From assembly GCA_029204225.1 (NCBI GenBank), contig CM055111.1, forward strand, positions 28,230,340 through 28,294,339: a stretch of 64,000 nt of DNA, read 5' to 3'. This DNA is from Diphasiastrum complanatum (lineage: Eukaryota; Streptophyta; Lycopodiopsida; Lycopodiales; Lycopodiaceae). The position numbers and the translations under genes are program-made. Under the pieces are notes generated by a model. The model was given only the letters and a program-made list of their open reading frames with translations, did no database searches and had not been told where the DNA came from. Below, piece after piece: positions 23,031 to 33,666 of this stretch; the stretch's first letter is position 1, and the number at the start of each line of letters is the position of its first letter.

Positions 23031-23607
23031 CAGCATTACGCAGGGGAAGGCCTCTATCCCTTGGGCCTTCCGTGCTGGTCAGGACCTGCCCTCGGGCTCC
23101 CGCCCTCGGGCAAGGCCCTCCCAGCATGGACCAGCATTACGCAGGGGAAGGCCTCTATCCCTCGGGCCTTCCGTGCTGGTCAGGGCCTGCCCTTGGGCTC
23201 CCGCCCTCGGGCAAGGCCCTCCCAGCACGGACCAGCATTACGCAGGGGAAGGCCTTTAACCCTCCGGTCTTCCGTGTTGGTCAGGGCCTGCCCTCGGGCA
23301 AGGCCCTCCCAGCACGGAAGGCCCTCGTGCAAGGCCCCCTCCCCCACATAAAGCAATCCCAGCACGGACCAGCATTACGCAGGGGAAGGCCTCTATCCCT
23401 CGGGCCTTCCGTGCTGGTCAGGGCCTGCCCTTGGGCTCCCGCCCTCGGGCAAGGCCCTCCCAGCACGGACCAGCACTACGCAAGGGAAGGCCTCTATCCC
23501 TCCGGTCTTCCGTGCTGGTCAGGGCCTGCCCTCGGGCAAGGCCCTCCCAGCACGGAAGGCCCTCGTGCAGGGCCTCCCCCCCCCCCCCCAACCACGTAAA
23601 GCAATGT
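23031..23607. repeat. GC-rich minisatellite with hairpin-forming units
   Basis: Five units start at 23031, 23132, 23233, 23370 and 23471, each at CAGCATTACGCAGGGG or a close variant. Spacings are 101, 101, 137 and 101 bp. Units 3 and 5 are a longer variant with an extra AAGGCCCTCGTGC segment, so units 2+3 and 4+5 form a higher-order duplication of about 238 bp. Each unit has GGAAGGCC facing GGCCTTCC and CCGTGCTGG facing CCAGCACGG, so two stem-loops per unit are possible. Open frames across it are repeats of repeats and not genes. The GC content is far above the flanks. Confidence 0.9.
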
Positions 23608-23767
23608 CTAAAAATTTTCTTTGTATTTACAGGTCCTTAAAAAAAAACCACCCGCACAGGTACCTTTCATATCTCAAAGGCACCTAATTAAACCAGTTTT
23701 ACCATAAAGGTAATTCACACATATTTTTACCGCAAGAACAAAAAATTACATGCCATGAAAATTACAG

Positions 23768-24180
23768 GTTTGCTTCAACATCTGTCCCTTCCTGAAGTTC
23801 GCGTTTCTGACAGTCGATCAAGCTATACTTGATGCCATGGAAGGTGAGAAGGTTGTTCATATAATAGATCTGGAAGCTTGCGATGCTGTGCAATGGCTTG
23901 CTCTTCTTCAAGCTTTCAGCATCTGTCAGGGAGGTCCTCCGCACTTGAGACTCACTGTGGTAAGTGAGAGGAAGGACATGCTCGCGCAGATGGTCCTGAG
24001 GTGATCAAAGGAGGCAGAAAGACTGGATATTCCTTTTCAGTTTCATCCCGTACCTGTGAAGCTTGAAGCCTTGGAGCTGGACATGCTGGGAGTGAAGACT
24101 GGCGAGGCAGTTGGAGTGAGTTCAGTGATGCAGCATCATCCTCTTCTTATAGAGGAGGACTACGAAGGATGCGCTAAAAG
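23768..24180 (+). pseudogene. GRAS-domain fragment, SCL3-like
   Basis: The translation begins VCFNICPFLKFAFLTVDQA and continues through AMEGEKVVHIIDLEACDAVQ, the VHIID motif that names the GRAS core. WLALLQAF, GGPPHLRLTVV and, after an in-frame TGA (24002-24004), LDIPFQFHPVPVKLE and VKTGEAVGVSSVMQ follow. This matches the order of SCARECROW-LIKE 3, a regulator in gibberellin and root-patterning pathways. Only the middle of the GRAS domain is here: the first leucine-rich part and the PFYRE/SAW end are missing, and the protein identity fades after VMQHHPLL near 24150. The TGA falls where sense is expected. It looks like a captured or truncated copy, not a working gene. It lies between two GC-rich hairpin repeat clusters. 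Confidence 0.8.
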
Positions 24181-24231
24181 CACTGAAAGAATGCCATCGT
24201 GGCAGACAGACGAAGCTAGTCTGTATAGAGC

Positions 24232-24500
24232 CGCTGCCGCTCTGGAACCTATTGACAGGGAAATAGAAGAGGATGAAGCCGCTGGCACTGGGTAAAATGT
24301 TTAACCCAGTGCCTTACGTCGGGGAAGGCCCTTTGCCTTCCCGATTTAAGGCCCGGAAGCCTCGCGCGTTAGAGAGCGGCTGCCGCTCTGGAACCTATTG
24401 ACAGGGAAAGAAATAGAAGAGGATGAAGCCGTTGGCACTGGGTAAAAATTTTTACCCAGTGACTTACGTCGGGGAAGGCCCTAGCCCTAGGGCCTTCTCC
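24232..24500. repeat. Duplicated palindrome/hairpin module
   Basis: A block of roughly 147 bp (from CTGCCGCTCTGGAACC to GGGGAAGGCCC) occurs twice, offset by 146-150 bp. Each copy holds a palindrome: 24286-24311 (imperfect) and 24436-24461, a perfect 26-bp palindrome with half-site CACTGGGTAAAAA. Each is followed by TTACGTCGGGGAAGGCCC and a hairpin: 24322-24342 (8-bp stem) and 24474-24497 (11-bp stem GAAGGCCCTAG, 2-base loop). The TTACG..GGGGAAGGC core is shared with the minisatellite at 23.0-23.6 kb. Confidence 0.85.
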
Positions 24501-24524
24501 TATACTAAATCATCGGCAGCCGGT

Positions 24525-24572
24525 CGACGACCCCTTTTTTGCCCGAGCGCCCCCCTTTTTTGCCCGAGCGCC
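24525..24572. repeat. Short tandem repeat, about 20-bp unit
   Basis: CCCCTTTTTTGCCCGAGCGC occurs twice in tandem with a short C-run variation between the copies. It belongs to the same GC-rich patch and encodes nothing. Confidence 0.75.
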
Positions 24573-24659
24573 TTGTCACTAGACAGCCAAAGAATGTCTC
24601 ATAATCAACTAAGAATGTTTCTCAGTGGGGCATATATGAAAAAAATGGTCCCCTTGTTC

Positions 24660-24985
24660 TCGTGTGTGTGTGTGTGTGCCCCCGGCGCACCATGTGGCAT
24701 CGGCGCCCCAACGACCAGGACCACGTGGCGCCGGCACCCACCACGGGGCGCCGGGAGCACGCAACACTGATCATCAGCCCACGTCCATGGCTCCCGAGAC
24801 CACGTGGGTGCATCGGGGGTGGCCATGTGGCAACGGACCCATGGGCGTCGACGTGGCTTCGGGAGCATGCGGCATCGGCACCATATGACGTTGGCACCCC
24901 AATGCCTGGTACCACATGGGAGCCGGCCCCGAGACCGTGTGATGCCGATGCCCGCAAAGGACATTTTCTCGGGCACCAGCGAGCA
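24660..24985. other. GC-rich patch with degenerate GGCGCC/CACGTG repeats
   Basis: After a short (GT)n tract comes about 320 bp of GC-rich DNA with degenerate repeats of CACGTGG, GGCGCC and GGCACC. Several frames are open on both strands, as expected from high GC, and none resembles a known protein. The CACGTG cores are G-box-like but there is no adjacent gene they obviously serve. Confidence 0.5.
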
Positions 24986-25208
24986 CTGCCGGTTGTAGGG
25001 GAGCGTCGGCTGCAGGCCGATGAGCAAGGTAAGTACGGTGCTAGTGGGGGGCGTACAACCCCGTGGGCACAAGCATTAAATGCATGTGCTCATTCTATCC
25101 CCAGGGCCCAAGCAATGAATATCAACGGATTCACGAAATAAAGATACATGATTGAGATTCAACAAGCATAAAATGAAGTGCTGGGTGAGGTATAAGATGA
25201 ATACCAAG

Positions 25209-25862
25209 TGTGAAGGATTTCAGATCATTCAAGATCCAATCCATGTCCCTGAACTTTGGTTACAATAAGGAGCAAACCAACAATCCTGCCAATGTAGAAA
25301 AATCAGCATCTACATACAAAATGAGATGCAAACTCTAAGATATATTGATCAAACATGAACCAAAACATAAAATATATTTGTTGTCTATACAATTACAGTA
25401 CCCTACTATATTTCACACGTGTGAAACCAAACATAGCAAAATATGAGCATTCTACACACAAGATTGCAAGATAACACCAAGATAGTGCACCAATGAGTAG
25501 TAGAACCCAAAGAGAGCCATGTATAATGATGAAATGAGAGAGAGAAGAGAGAAGATGTGTCTCTCCACGAGTTACATCCTTTTATAGAGTGTCCAAACCC
25601 TATTTGGCCACTTGGCTTTCCCTCCAAAATGTAAACCCTACTATTTTTGGGTCTAGATTCAATGTACCCAAAGTTCAAATTTGAATCTCTCTCAAACTCG
25701 ACTACCAACTTTCCCACACTTTCAAAAAGTGTTTATTGAATGCATTTTAAACTAATATAACTTCAAAAAGTTTATCTCTAAGTCTAAAATGAGTTTTGGC
25801 CTCTTATTGACAATTTACCAAAATATGACTAAACTAGACTAAGCTAGTTGAAATCTCTCACA
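25209..25862 (-). repeat. Element F 3' LTR
   Basis: It begins TGTGAAGG and ends CTCTCACA on the + strand. It matches 34267-34920 with few differences. A purine tract on the - strand precedes it. Confidence 0.93.
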
Positions 25863-26639
25863 CTCCCTCTTCAACTAGTTTTGGCATAGTTTTGACAATA
25901 GAACTTTGATCCAACTTTAGAATGATCTCCATCCTAAGTATAGGTCTCCTTTCTAAGGTTCTAAAGTATCTTTCATAATTGATATAGAGAATAGTGTCCA
26001 AATTGGATGCTTCACTATTTCTTACATCAATTTTACACATCAAGATATAACTAGAACGTAAAGAACCAAATAGAATGTGAATGAAATGATTCCTCCATGC
26101 TTCAAACTTTGAACTCTCTGAAAAATTACAGCAACCAAACAATAATCACCCAACCTGCATCGATCCAAAAAGGACTGGATGGATGTCAGGTGGATTCCTG
26201 CGCGTGCTTTCCAAATGATATTGGAGCTCGAACCTGATCTGGAAGCCATTGTTCGAATGTTTAACAATAGCTTCGTAGATCGCAATAGTTCGCAAAAGAG
26301 TGCTTTGATTGCAAAGAGTGAGCGTAGAAAAGCATAAACTTCGCAGGTAGAAAGTGTAAAGAAGAAAAATGAAAAATAACTCTGATAAGCAGTAGCGGTG
26401 TGGAAGGGATGATGATGTGGCATGGTGACTTGACATCTGTCACTTCCATTTATGGAGGACGTGCATGGCTCATTGTTTGAAACTATAATTTGCCAGATCA
26501 ATTTTTAATGAAGGAAGACCGTTTGTGAAAAGAAAAAATAAATTAAGGAGAAACAATATCTGTGAGCGTACACACGTGTGAATAATGATGATCACGTGGC
26601 CATCATCTTTAATAGAGGGATATAAAAAGTAGGTCGAGA

Positions 26640-27010
26640 GATTCTCGAAAATATGCTAGAAATATTCGAGAAAGTTTCGTGAAACTTTCTCGAAGGATCT
26701 TAAAAAATGTTACAAAAACTCACTAAAATTTCTCGAAAATTTTAGCAACATACTAGAAAATTTCTCGAAAAACTGGAGATAATGCTAAAAAATTTTTAAA
26801 AAAATTCTAGAAAACGATTTACGAAAATTTGATTAACAATTTTAGTGTCGCGAAAAAAAAGAAGTTTGAAAAGTTCTTGAAAGTACTCTTAAAATGATAT
26901 TGAAAGATTGAGAGAAGTCAAGAAACATTCTCGAAAATTTCTTGAAAATTTCTAGAAAATTTCTTGAAAATTTCTAGAAAATTTCTAGAATGAAAAAAAT
27001 AAAAGAAATT
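26640..27010. promoter_or_regulatory. Array of TTCTAGAA / TTCTCGAAAA motifs, HSE-like
   Basis: This AT-rich stretch repeats TTTCTAGAAAA and TTCTCGAAAA many times, densest at 26930-26990. Inverted GAA/TTC modules resemble plant heat-shock elements, although several gaps are 3 bp, not the canonical 2 bp. It lies at the 3' end of gypsy element 1, where U3 sequence would be. Regulatory use is only a hypothesis. Confidence 0.4.
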
Positions 27011-27109
27011 TCGCGAAAAAATTTAGACAAGATAAAAGAAAATTTGCGATTATTTCCAAAAAAATACTAGAAAATAATAAGAATAAAAAAAAAATTTGGT
27101 CAAAGGTAG

Positions 27110-27828
27110 TATTTCTTCAGTCTGGACCCGTTAATACGTGTCGGTAATAGTTTACCTTCAAGTGATTGAAGTTGCACAGAACCATTGTCAAACACCTCTA
27201 TGACTTTATACGGTCCAAGCCATCGCATATGGAGTTTTCCCGGGAACTTTTGATGGTGAATGTCATATATCAGCGCATAATCATCAGCTTTAAGATCACA
27301 TTTTTTTATATGACTGTCATATTTCTTCTTTCTTTGTTTCTGGATTTCCTCCGTTAGTTTTTGTGAAGTCTCTCGAGCTTCAGCTAGTTCTTAAATATTA
27401 GTCAACCTTTTGTTTATTAATTCTGCATCTGTTCATTGAGCTTGAATACGAAAGGTTTTCACCTCGAATTCAATTGGCAAGATAGGATGCATACCATATG
27501 TAAGAAAATATGGTGTCTGTTTCGTCGTGATTTTCTCTGTGTTGCGATAAGCCCAGAGAACTGATGGTAGTTTCTGATCTCAATCCGTTGCATGTGCAAT
27601 AGTAATTTTAGTCAAGATCTTACATAATATTTCATTAGCTCTTTCTGTCAACCCGTTTGCTTTTGGATTATACGGTGTAGTTTTTCTGTGTTTGATCAAG
27701 AAATAGGTTGTCAGCAACCGTATCATATCATTTAGAAAATGTGTTCCTCGGTCACTTACTAGTTCGAGTGGACAACCATATCTTGTGATTATACTTTTGA
27801 ATAAGGACTTCGCGACAGTTTTCGCATC
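27110..27828 (-). pseudogene. Gypsy 1 integrase, C-terminal half
   Basis: The translation starts at the deletion junction (NDAKTVAKSLFKSI) and includes the second catalytic Asp region (LVSDRGTHF) and the Glu region (NPKANGLTERAN). Then come the GKLHMRWLGPYKV segment of the integrase C-terminal domain and a final NGSRLKKY. The zinc-binding N-terminus and first catalytic Asp are missing. Several nonsense codons interrupt it. Confidence 0.8.
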
Positions 27829-28520
27829 GTTTCGTTAATAAATATTTCAAGAAAAGTTCTCAAGAAGACAGCGAAAATTAACATCATAATTTGCTGAAAA
27901 GTCGCTGGAGCGTTACAAAGACCAGAGGGCATTTTGTTGTAGGCATAAGTGCCCCAATCCGTAGTGAATGTGGTCTTTGAACGATCCTCCTTTCGCACTC
28001 CAACCTAATTATATCCAAAAAAGTCGTCACAAAAATTGTAATACTCTTGACCAGCAACCTGATCTAGGATGGAATCAGTGAAAGGCAAAGGATGATGGTC
28101 CTTCCTTGTGGCAGCATTGAGTTTGCAAAAATCCTGGCATATCCGTATTTTGCCAGTCTTCTTCTTTGGGACAACAACAATGGGTGAAACCCATTTACTA
28201 CTTAAGACGGGATAGATTATACCTGCCTTAAGGTGATTTTTAAGTTCATCCTTAACCATGAGAGAGTACTTAGTACTATCTCTGTCGAATAGGTACAGCA
28301 TCTTCCTTAAGATCAATTCGGTGCTCTCCAAATTCTGCAGGTATACCCTTCAAATCGTCGAGCGACCAAGCAAAAACATCTTGATACTCCTTCATATTTC
28401 AGTGAATTCCACTAACTTTAATTCTCCAAGTGACTTCGAAACATGCACAAATCTGCCAGGTGCAAGTTCAATCAATTCAGTAGAATCTGGTAAAATGATA
28501 CCTTCTGTCATATTGGCCTT
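27829..28520 (-). pseudogene. Gypsy 1 reverse transcriptase, N-terminal part
   Basis: This contains the pre-RT segment, then LKAGIIYPVLSSKWVSPIVV, VPKKKTGKIRICQDF, LNAATRKDHHPLPF and, after a frame break near 28000, AYNKMPSGLCNAPATFQQ. It stops at LEIFIN, exactly where the catalytic xxDD would follow, because of the deletion that fuses it to integrase. It cannot polymerise. Confidence 0.85.
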
Positions 28521-28529
28521 GGTATGGTC

Positions 28530-29510
28530 ATGAATTTCACGCACGGTTGACTCCACAGATGTTTTCTTGTCGTCAACCTGGTTCTTGTTACCAAATTCGT
28601 GTTCAGATTCGTCACTCGAATCGTTAGACTCTTTTGAGTTCGTGTTTGCAACGTTAATTTCTTCATACAAAACATCCGCTTCAACGTCGCAGGCATCGAA
28701 GAATTCTTCGTCATCAGCATTCTCATAACATTCAAAGTACTGCACTTCAATATCAGATCCATTGGGAAAAATATTCAAGGCGTACGAAGATTCTTCCGAT
28801 GTAAAGTTGGTGTCGGACAAAGGAGTTTCACCTTCATATTTGTCACGACTCCAAGTTATGATTTGTTCTGCTGGCTTACCTCGGTTATTGGTCTCACCAG
28901 TCTGAAATCTCAACTCTCTGGATTTCCAATGTACACTTGCGTTTGATTGATAAAGCCAAGGTCGTCCAATCAGCACAGAATAGGATGACAAACCGAGTGG
29001 TTTGATAACAATGAAATTATTGTGAATGGCTTGGCTTGAATGTAGACAGTGACATCCTTCAGTTCTCCAACAGGTTTTCGTTGTGTCGAATTAGCTAACT
29101 TGATGTTTCGCTGTGTCGGTTGAATATCAGTTAGCCCCAGATCATGAGCTGTGTCTTCTGTTATTATATTTACACTGTAACCAGAGTCAATTGACACTTT
29201 CGATCAAGCATCCCGCAATGGTAATATCAATCTCAGGTGCACCGAGATCACCTAAATCGATCAACAAAACACCAGCATCTGGCAGAGAAACTTTTTTCTT
29301 CTTTTTGGACACAGAAAGGCCTTTCAGTTGCTTTCTGTAATAAGTGTTATCTGCCAACAGTTGTTCAAAAGTAATGTTCGGACGAAGGAATCCAATATCA
29401 GTCACGATGTCATATTCTTTCGTCTTCGATTTTGAGGTTGGTTTATCAATAACAGCACTAGACGATTTCGTCTTTGCGATTTCTTCATCCTCTTCCTCGA
29501 AAGTGACCAC
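28530..29510 (-). pseudogene. Gypsy 1 protease region
   Basis: Order: a Lys-rich linker (KKKKKVSLPDAG), an EIDITIAGCLIESV strand, the retropepsin active-site-like IDSGYSVNIITEDTA, and LIGRPWLYQSNASVHW (the conserved LGRPWL strand). An acidic linker to RT follows. A frame shift near 29195 separates the strand from the DSG. The equivalent in gypsy element 2 reads DSN at the active site. Confidence 0.75.
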
Positions 29511-29528
29511 CTTTTCTGCAACAGCTGT

Positions 29529-31278
29529 CTAAAGTTCAGCGTTGATGATTTCCTTTGCTTCTGCCAAAATATCTTTTGCAAATAACTTCGCAGCATTGCG
29601 GTCATAGTCAGGGTCATCTTTACGATCTTCCTTAGTCGTAGATTTGTTCGTTGTTTTGCTAGAGGATTTATTCTTCGAGGATTTTTTGCGCTTTGTCGAA
29701 GACTTTTTATCAGGTTTCGAGGAGCTTTTGCTTCTCGTTGTGACTTTGAATAATTTCTCCACGTCACTTGGCCAGGACTGATCTTCTGTCTTTGCCAGTT
29801 TTCCTTCAATAACGTCAATTCTCTGCACAACAGCATCAGTCGCAGCTTTCGCTTTCGTGTCTGCAACAGCTGGTGTTGCTACATACTGATATTTGGGTCG
29901 CGGCTTATGCGGTTGAGGGCAATCAGGATATTGTGGCCAGGCTCTCTGCAATTTGAACATAATGGTACATAACCAATCGGCTTTCGCGGTTGGAGGACAG
30001 TCAGGAGAAAAATGTCTCAGCTCTCCACAATTGTAGCAGTTGTCCGAAACTAGTTTAGTCGCAGTTTGAGACTTCGCTGGTCCAACAAATTTAGGAGGAT
30101 TATGCCTTCTTGGTGCGAACTTGGGTCTGTCATGCTGGGCTGATGCTACACATAGTTAGCAGTCGCATGATTTTGAAAAATAAAAGGTACCTCCTGGACA
30201 GGATCTTCAATGTATTTGACATTCACAGTAGTGCAGTCTTCCTTACTGTGTCCAGAAGTTTCACATTTCGTACACCACATTCCTGAGTTGGAAGAAGACG
30301 CTTTTGGTCTTTTATCTGCAACTTCGGAGATCTGCACTTTCAAGTCATTAAACTTTTTATTAAGGTCAGCCATATTACTCTTCCAAAGCTTTTCAACTTT
30401 AGAAGTTGATGACTTATCCTCGACAACTTTCGTGTCGTCCTTTCGTTTAATTTGTTGTTTATTCTTTCTCTCTCCTTTGTCAGCTTCTGATTCTGATGAA
30501 TCGCTGCTTTCAGATTCCGAGCTTGAAGAACTGGTACTTGAATCTGAATCTGAATCTTCATCGCTGTCACTAGAATCAGTCTTCGACTTGCGAGATTTCT
30601 TCGTCGATCGTCGCTTTCGTGCTAGTTTCGAGGTCTCAAAATTTTTGGCAATAGCTATTACTGCTGCTAAGGAGGTCATGTCCCCTTGTCTGCAATACCG
30701 ATCAATATTTGTGGTAATCCAACCAAAAACCATTCGATCTGCATATCTATGGGATATACACCGGTTAGTTTTCCTATGAGATTTTTAACCTTACGTGTAT
30801 ATTTGCGAAGGGATTCTTTACTCTTCTTCTAAGCATTGTTCAGACGTCCAAGAATTCTAGATTTGTAGCCAATCGCTCTAAACTGGTTCAGAAACGCATC
30901 TTTCAGCAAGTACCAGGTTCCTACACGGCCTGGTTCAACTTGACTGTACCATATGCGCGTCTGCTTTCTTAGCAGACCAGGGAAAATTCGTAGTTTGTCT
31001 ACGTCGGTTCCCTCGTTATTTGCATTAGCGATTGACTCGAATTGTGAGACATAGCTATCTGCATCATCGAAAGAAGTCCCTTTAAAATAATCGTATTTAA
31101 TTTTGGAGATAGAAGTGAAACGTGCAGCAGGACCCTCCATACCAAAGCTAATTAGGAGTTCAAGTAACTGGGCAGTGATTTCGTCTAGATTTCTTCGACT
31201 AGTATTCTCACTTTGTCTTCGTAAAGATTCCTCTCTAAGCTTATGATATCGTTCTAATCTAGATTCTCTATCTGACAT
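29529..31278 (-). pseudogene. Gypsy 1 gag and nucleocapsid region
   Basis: It starts MSDRESRLERYHKL at 31278, about 50 bp after the primer site. A Retrotrans_gag domain is visible (YDYFKGTSFDDADSYVSQFE; RIWYSQVEPGRVGTWYLLK). A Ser/Asp-rich acidic linker (30500-30600) and two canonical knuckles, CTKCETSGHSKEDC (about 30250) and CYNCGELRHFSPDC (about 30030), follow. A very basic Lys/Ser-rich tail (29600-29750) ends it. A stop at 30829 and a frameshift near 30735 break it. Confidence 0.8.
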
Positions 31279-31329
31279 ACACTAGAGATGGAAATGGATT
31301 TGTCAGATTTCGTATGACTTTCCTAAACT

Positions 31330-31347
31330 ATCCCGGCAACGGCGCCA
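31330..31347 (-). promoter_or_regulatory. Gypsy 1 primer-binding site
   Basis: On the - strand TGGCGCCGTTGCCGGGAT follows the LTR by 5 bases. It is complementary to the 3' end of plant tRNA-Asp, with one G fewer in the G run. Confidence 0.85.
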
Positions 31348-31352
31348 AAAAT

Positions 31353-32622
31353 TGGTATATGTCGTACTATACCAATAGAGTTAATATAGATTTTATAGTA
31401 AATAATGTCGTTCCCACAGAGGACAACGTTAGAAAGTTATGTTTCTGGTACAATTATGGCAAGTGGTTGTGAGTGTTATTTTGGTTGTCGACAAACATTA
31501 AAAAGGAACTAGTATTACTTGTGTTTGGGATGGGTAATGTTAATAAATTCAGAACAACAATCTGGCCTCTATCAAATTGGATGAAGCGCATTCTACAGAT
31601 GAGATGTTATCAGAGTAGTACAGCGGTACTACACTCTGGCTGATTAAAGAGTCAACAGAGAATCGATAATTGTTCGATGTATTCGCGACTGTGCAAATAA
31701 TTAACTAATCGCGTTTGCGAACTATTTGTTTCTAGATAGAAGTCCTCAACAACAAAAGTCCAACTTAATGGTTAAAGAACATGAAGAGTTTTAGAATACG
31801 TTAGAAACTTATGTCAATGCTGATCAGGAAGACAGATCAGAGACTTAATTCTTCAGACAGAGACTGTCATCTCATATGTATACATATAGCTTTATTCAAT
31901 GATCGTGCTAGACTGTACCAAAGATAGTCGTTATTCGAGGGCTGAAAAGAAAGTATTCGCGACAGACGAATAAGATGGTTTAAAGACAGTTTTTTAGATC
32001 ATGCTTTACGGAAACACAGCAAACAACTGTAATGCACTAGAGCATCTATCTGATCAGAGGGAAATTCATGAAATGCGTTAGAGATTGTTAGCAGACTCAA
32101 GATCACTCACACTCAACAGTGCGGAGAACAGAGATAAGAGAGAATAACTCACAGAACTCTATTCACTTCTTCAATCTCTTACATAAGCATAAACTCTTCT
32201 CTCTCGATGATCAAGACTGAAGTATGAGATCAATATATGTTCTACGGGGCAAACAAACACACCTCTAAAACAACAAATGCGTCGCTCCCGCGAAAGGGTC
32301 TAGTTAACGATTAGTCTGAAAATACGTTCACCTATACCATAGGAGATATACTTAACTATGAGTTAAAGTTACTCTAGTTTATCATGTCTTTTTGTATCTA
32401 GTCATTTCGTATGGACGACCTAGTAAAGGTTGTCCAAGACAATGTCTTTTCCTTTAAAAGGTCTTGCCCTTAATTACAAGGCAAGTACTTACGAGATATA
32501 TTCCCGAAAAATGACTTAGGCCTCTTCATGATTTATACTTAACCAGCTCATATCTTCATTTTTGAGTATATCATGCCATTTTTATGTTGATATTCAATAT
32601 TTAACATTTTCGTGGCATCACA
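31353..32622 (-). repeat. Gypsy 1 5' LTR (boundaries inferred)
   Basis: On the - strand it starts TGTGATGCCACG at 32622, exactly where the Copia gag of element F stops matching its family (GIGSI then foreign sequence), and ends ATACCA at 31353 before the primer site. This gives about 1270 bp with TG...CA ends. No second copy is in the window, so boundaries rest on these two junctions. Confidence 0.65.
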
Positions 32623-33666
32623 AATTGAACCAATACCTTCAATCACACACTCACCACCATTGGCCATGGGAATTGCTTTCTTGGCTCCATCATAAGTGAC
32701 CAAAGAAGTAAAGAACTCCTTGTTACTAGTCATGTGTGAACTAGCTCCACTATCAATCCACCATGAATCTTTGTCACCTTCACTTGATATTAGACTTGAA
32801 GAACACATCAAAAGAGAATCACCACCACCTAGATCCTCATCATTAGTAGTAAAGTTGATTTGCTTGCTACCTTCATATCTTTGCTTCTTCAAACATTCAT
32901 TTGCAAAATGCCCTTTGATTCCACAATAAAAGCATTTCAACTTAGACTTATCTTTCTTTTTGCCAAAAGAAGAAGTCTCACCTTGATCTTGCCCTTTAGA
33001 CCACTTGCCTTTGCTTTTGCCCTTGAACATGCCTTTGATGAACATAGCATCATCTTCATAATGAGATGTCGATGTAGATCCACCTCCTCTTGATTGAAGC
33101 CTATACTCCTCATTCACCAAGATCTCTTGCAAATTCACAATACTTGGCAAGGTCTTTTGAATAGCAAAACTTTGAGCAAGATTAGCATGATCATCCAACA
33201 AGCCATTAAGTATAACTTGAACAAGTTCTACCTCCTTAATGCTTTCATCAATACATGCTAACTCATCATTGAATGCTTTAACCCTCAAAACAAAAGCATG
33301 AGTACTCTCTTCCTTCTTTTGCAAACTTTGAAAGATTTTCCTCCTAAGAGTAAGAAGTCTTGATGTAGACTTGGATTCATAAAGCTTCTTCAAAGCTTCC
33401 CAAGCCTCCAAAGATGATGTGCACTTACCAACTTCCTTGAGAAGTTCATTGGTAACATTAATCTTAATCATGTGTAGAGCCTTCTTTGCTCTCTTGTCAT
33501 ACCTCACTTAATCTTGAGGTGCTTGAGGCCTCTCCTCCACACCTTCAACAATCTCCATCAACTCATTCATCTCCAATAAGGACTCCATCCTCACCTTCCA
33601 AGTAGAATAGTTGATTGAGGTAAGCCTATCATTGCTCTCCAACATAAAGCCTCCACTTGTAGACAT
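32623..33666 (-). pseudogene. Element F Copia gag-protease
   Basis: The ATG at 33666-33664 opens a gag (MSTSGGFMLESNDRLTSINY). One nonsense codon at about 33510 (GAT TAA GTG, Gln expected) interrupts an otherwise open frame. Domains in order: Copia gag (LVQVILNGLLDDHANLAQ), Lys/Gly-rich linker, zinc knuckle CFYCGIKGHFANEC, and protease-like WWIDSGASSHMTSNKEFF with intact DSG. It is cut by the gypsy LTR at GIGSI; the open frame runs on into LTR sequence to 32548 and that tail is not Copia. It shares this order with element B. Confidence 0.85.

Larger units (their letters stand above)
26600..32622 (-). mobile_element. Gypsy element 1 (Athila/Tat-like), nested in Copia F, deleted
   Basis: Read on the - strand: LTR 31353-32622, tRNA-Asp-type primer site, gag, protease, first part of RT, then the last half of integrase and an AT-rich tail. 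RNase H and the N-terminal half of integrase are deleted at a junction near 27830. I cannot find the matching 3' LTR (no second copy starting TGGTATATGTCG), so the left limit near 26600 is approximate and the 3' end was probably lost. The related fragment at 53512-57387 has an FIDDF RT motif of the Athila/Tat type. Insertion into F's gag places it after F. Confidence 0.75.

Noticed and set aside
23031-23607. CRISPR-like array
   Set aside because: Repeats are long, contiguous and without unique spacers, in plant nuclear DNA; it is a minisatellite.
22968-23640. Several overlapping Gly/Pro/Arg-rich frames across the minisatellite
   Set aside because: Open in many frames on both strands because the units are GC-rich and stop-poor; unit lengths of 101 and 137 bp are not multiples of 3, so no stable protein repeat exists.
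24605-25141. Long frames on both strands in the GC-rich patch, up to 159 codons
   Set aside because: Mutually overlapping, repeat-derived, start in a (GT)n tract, no family resemblance.
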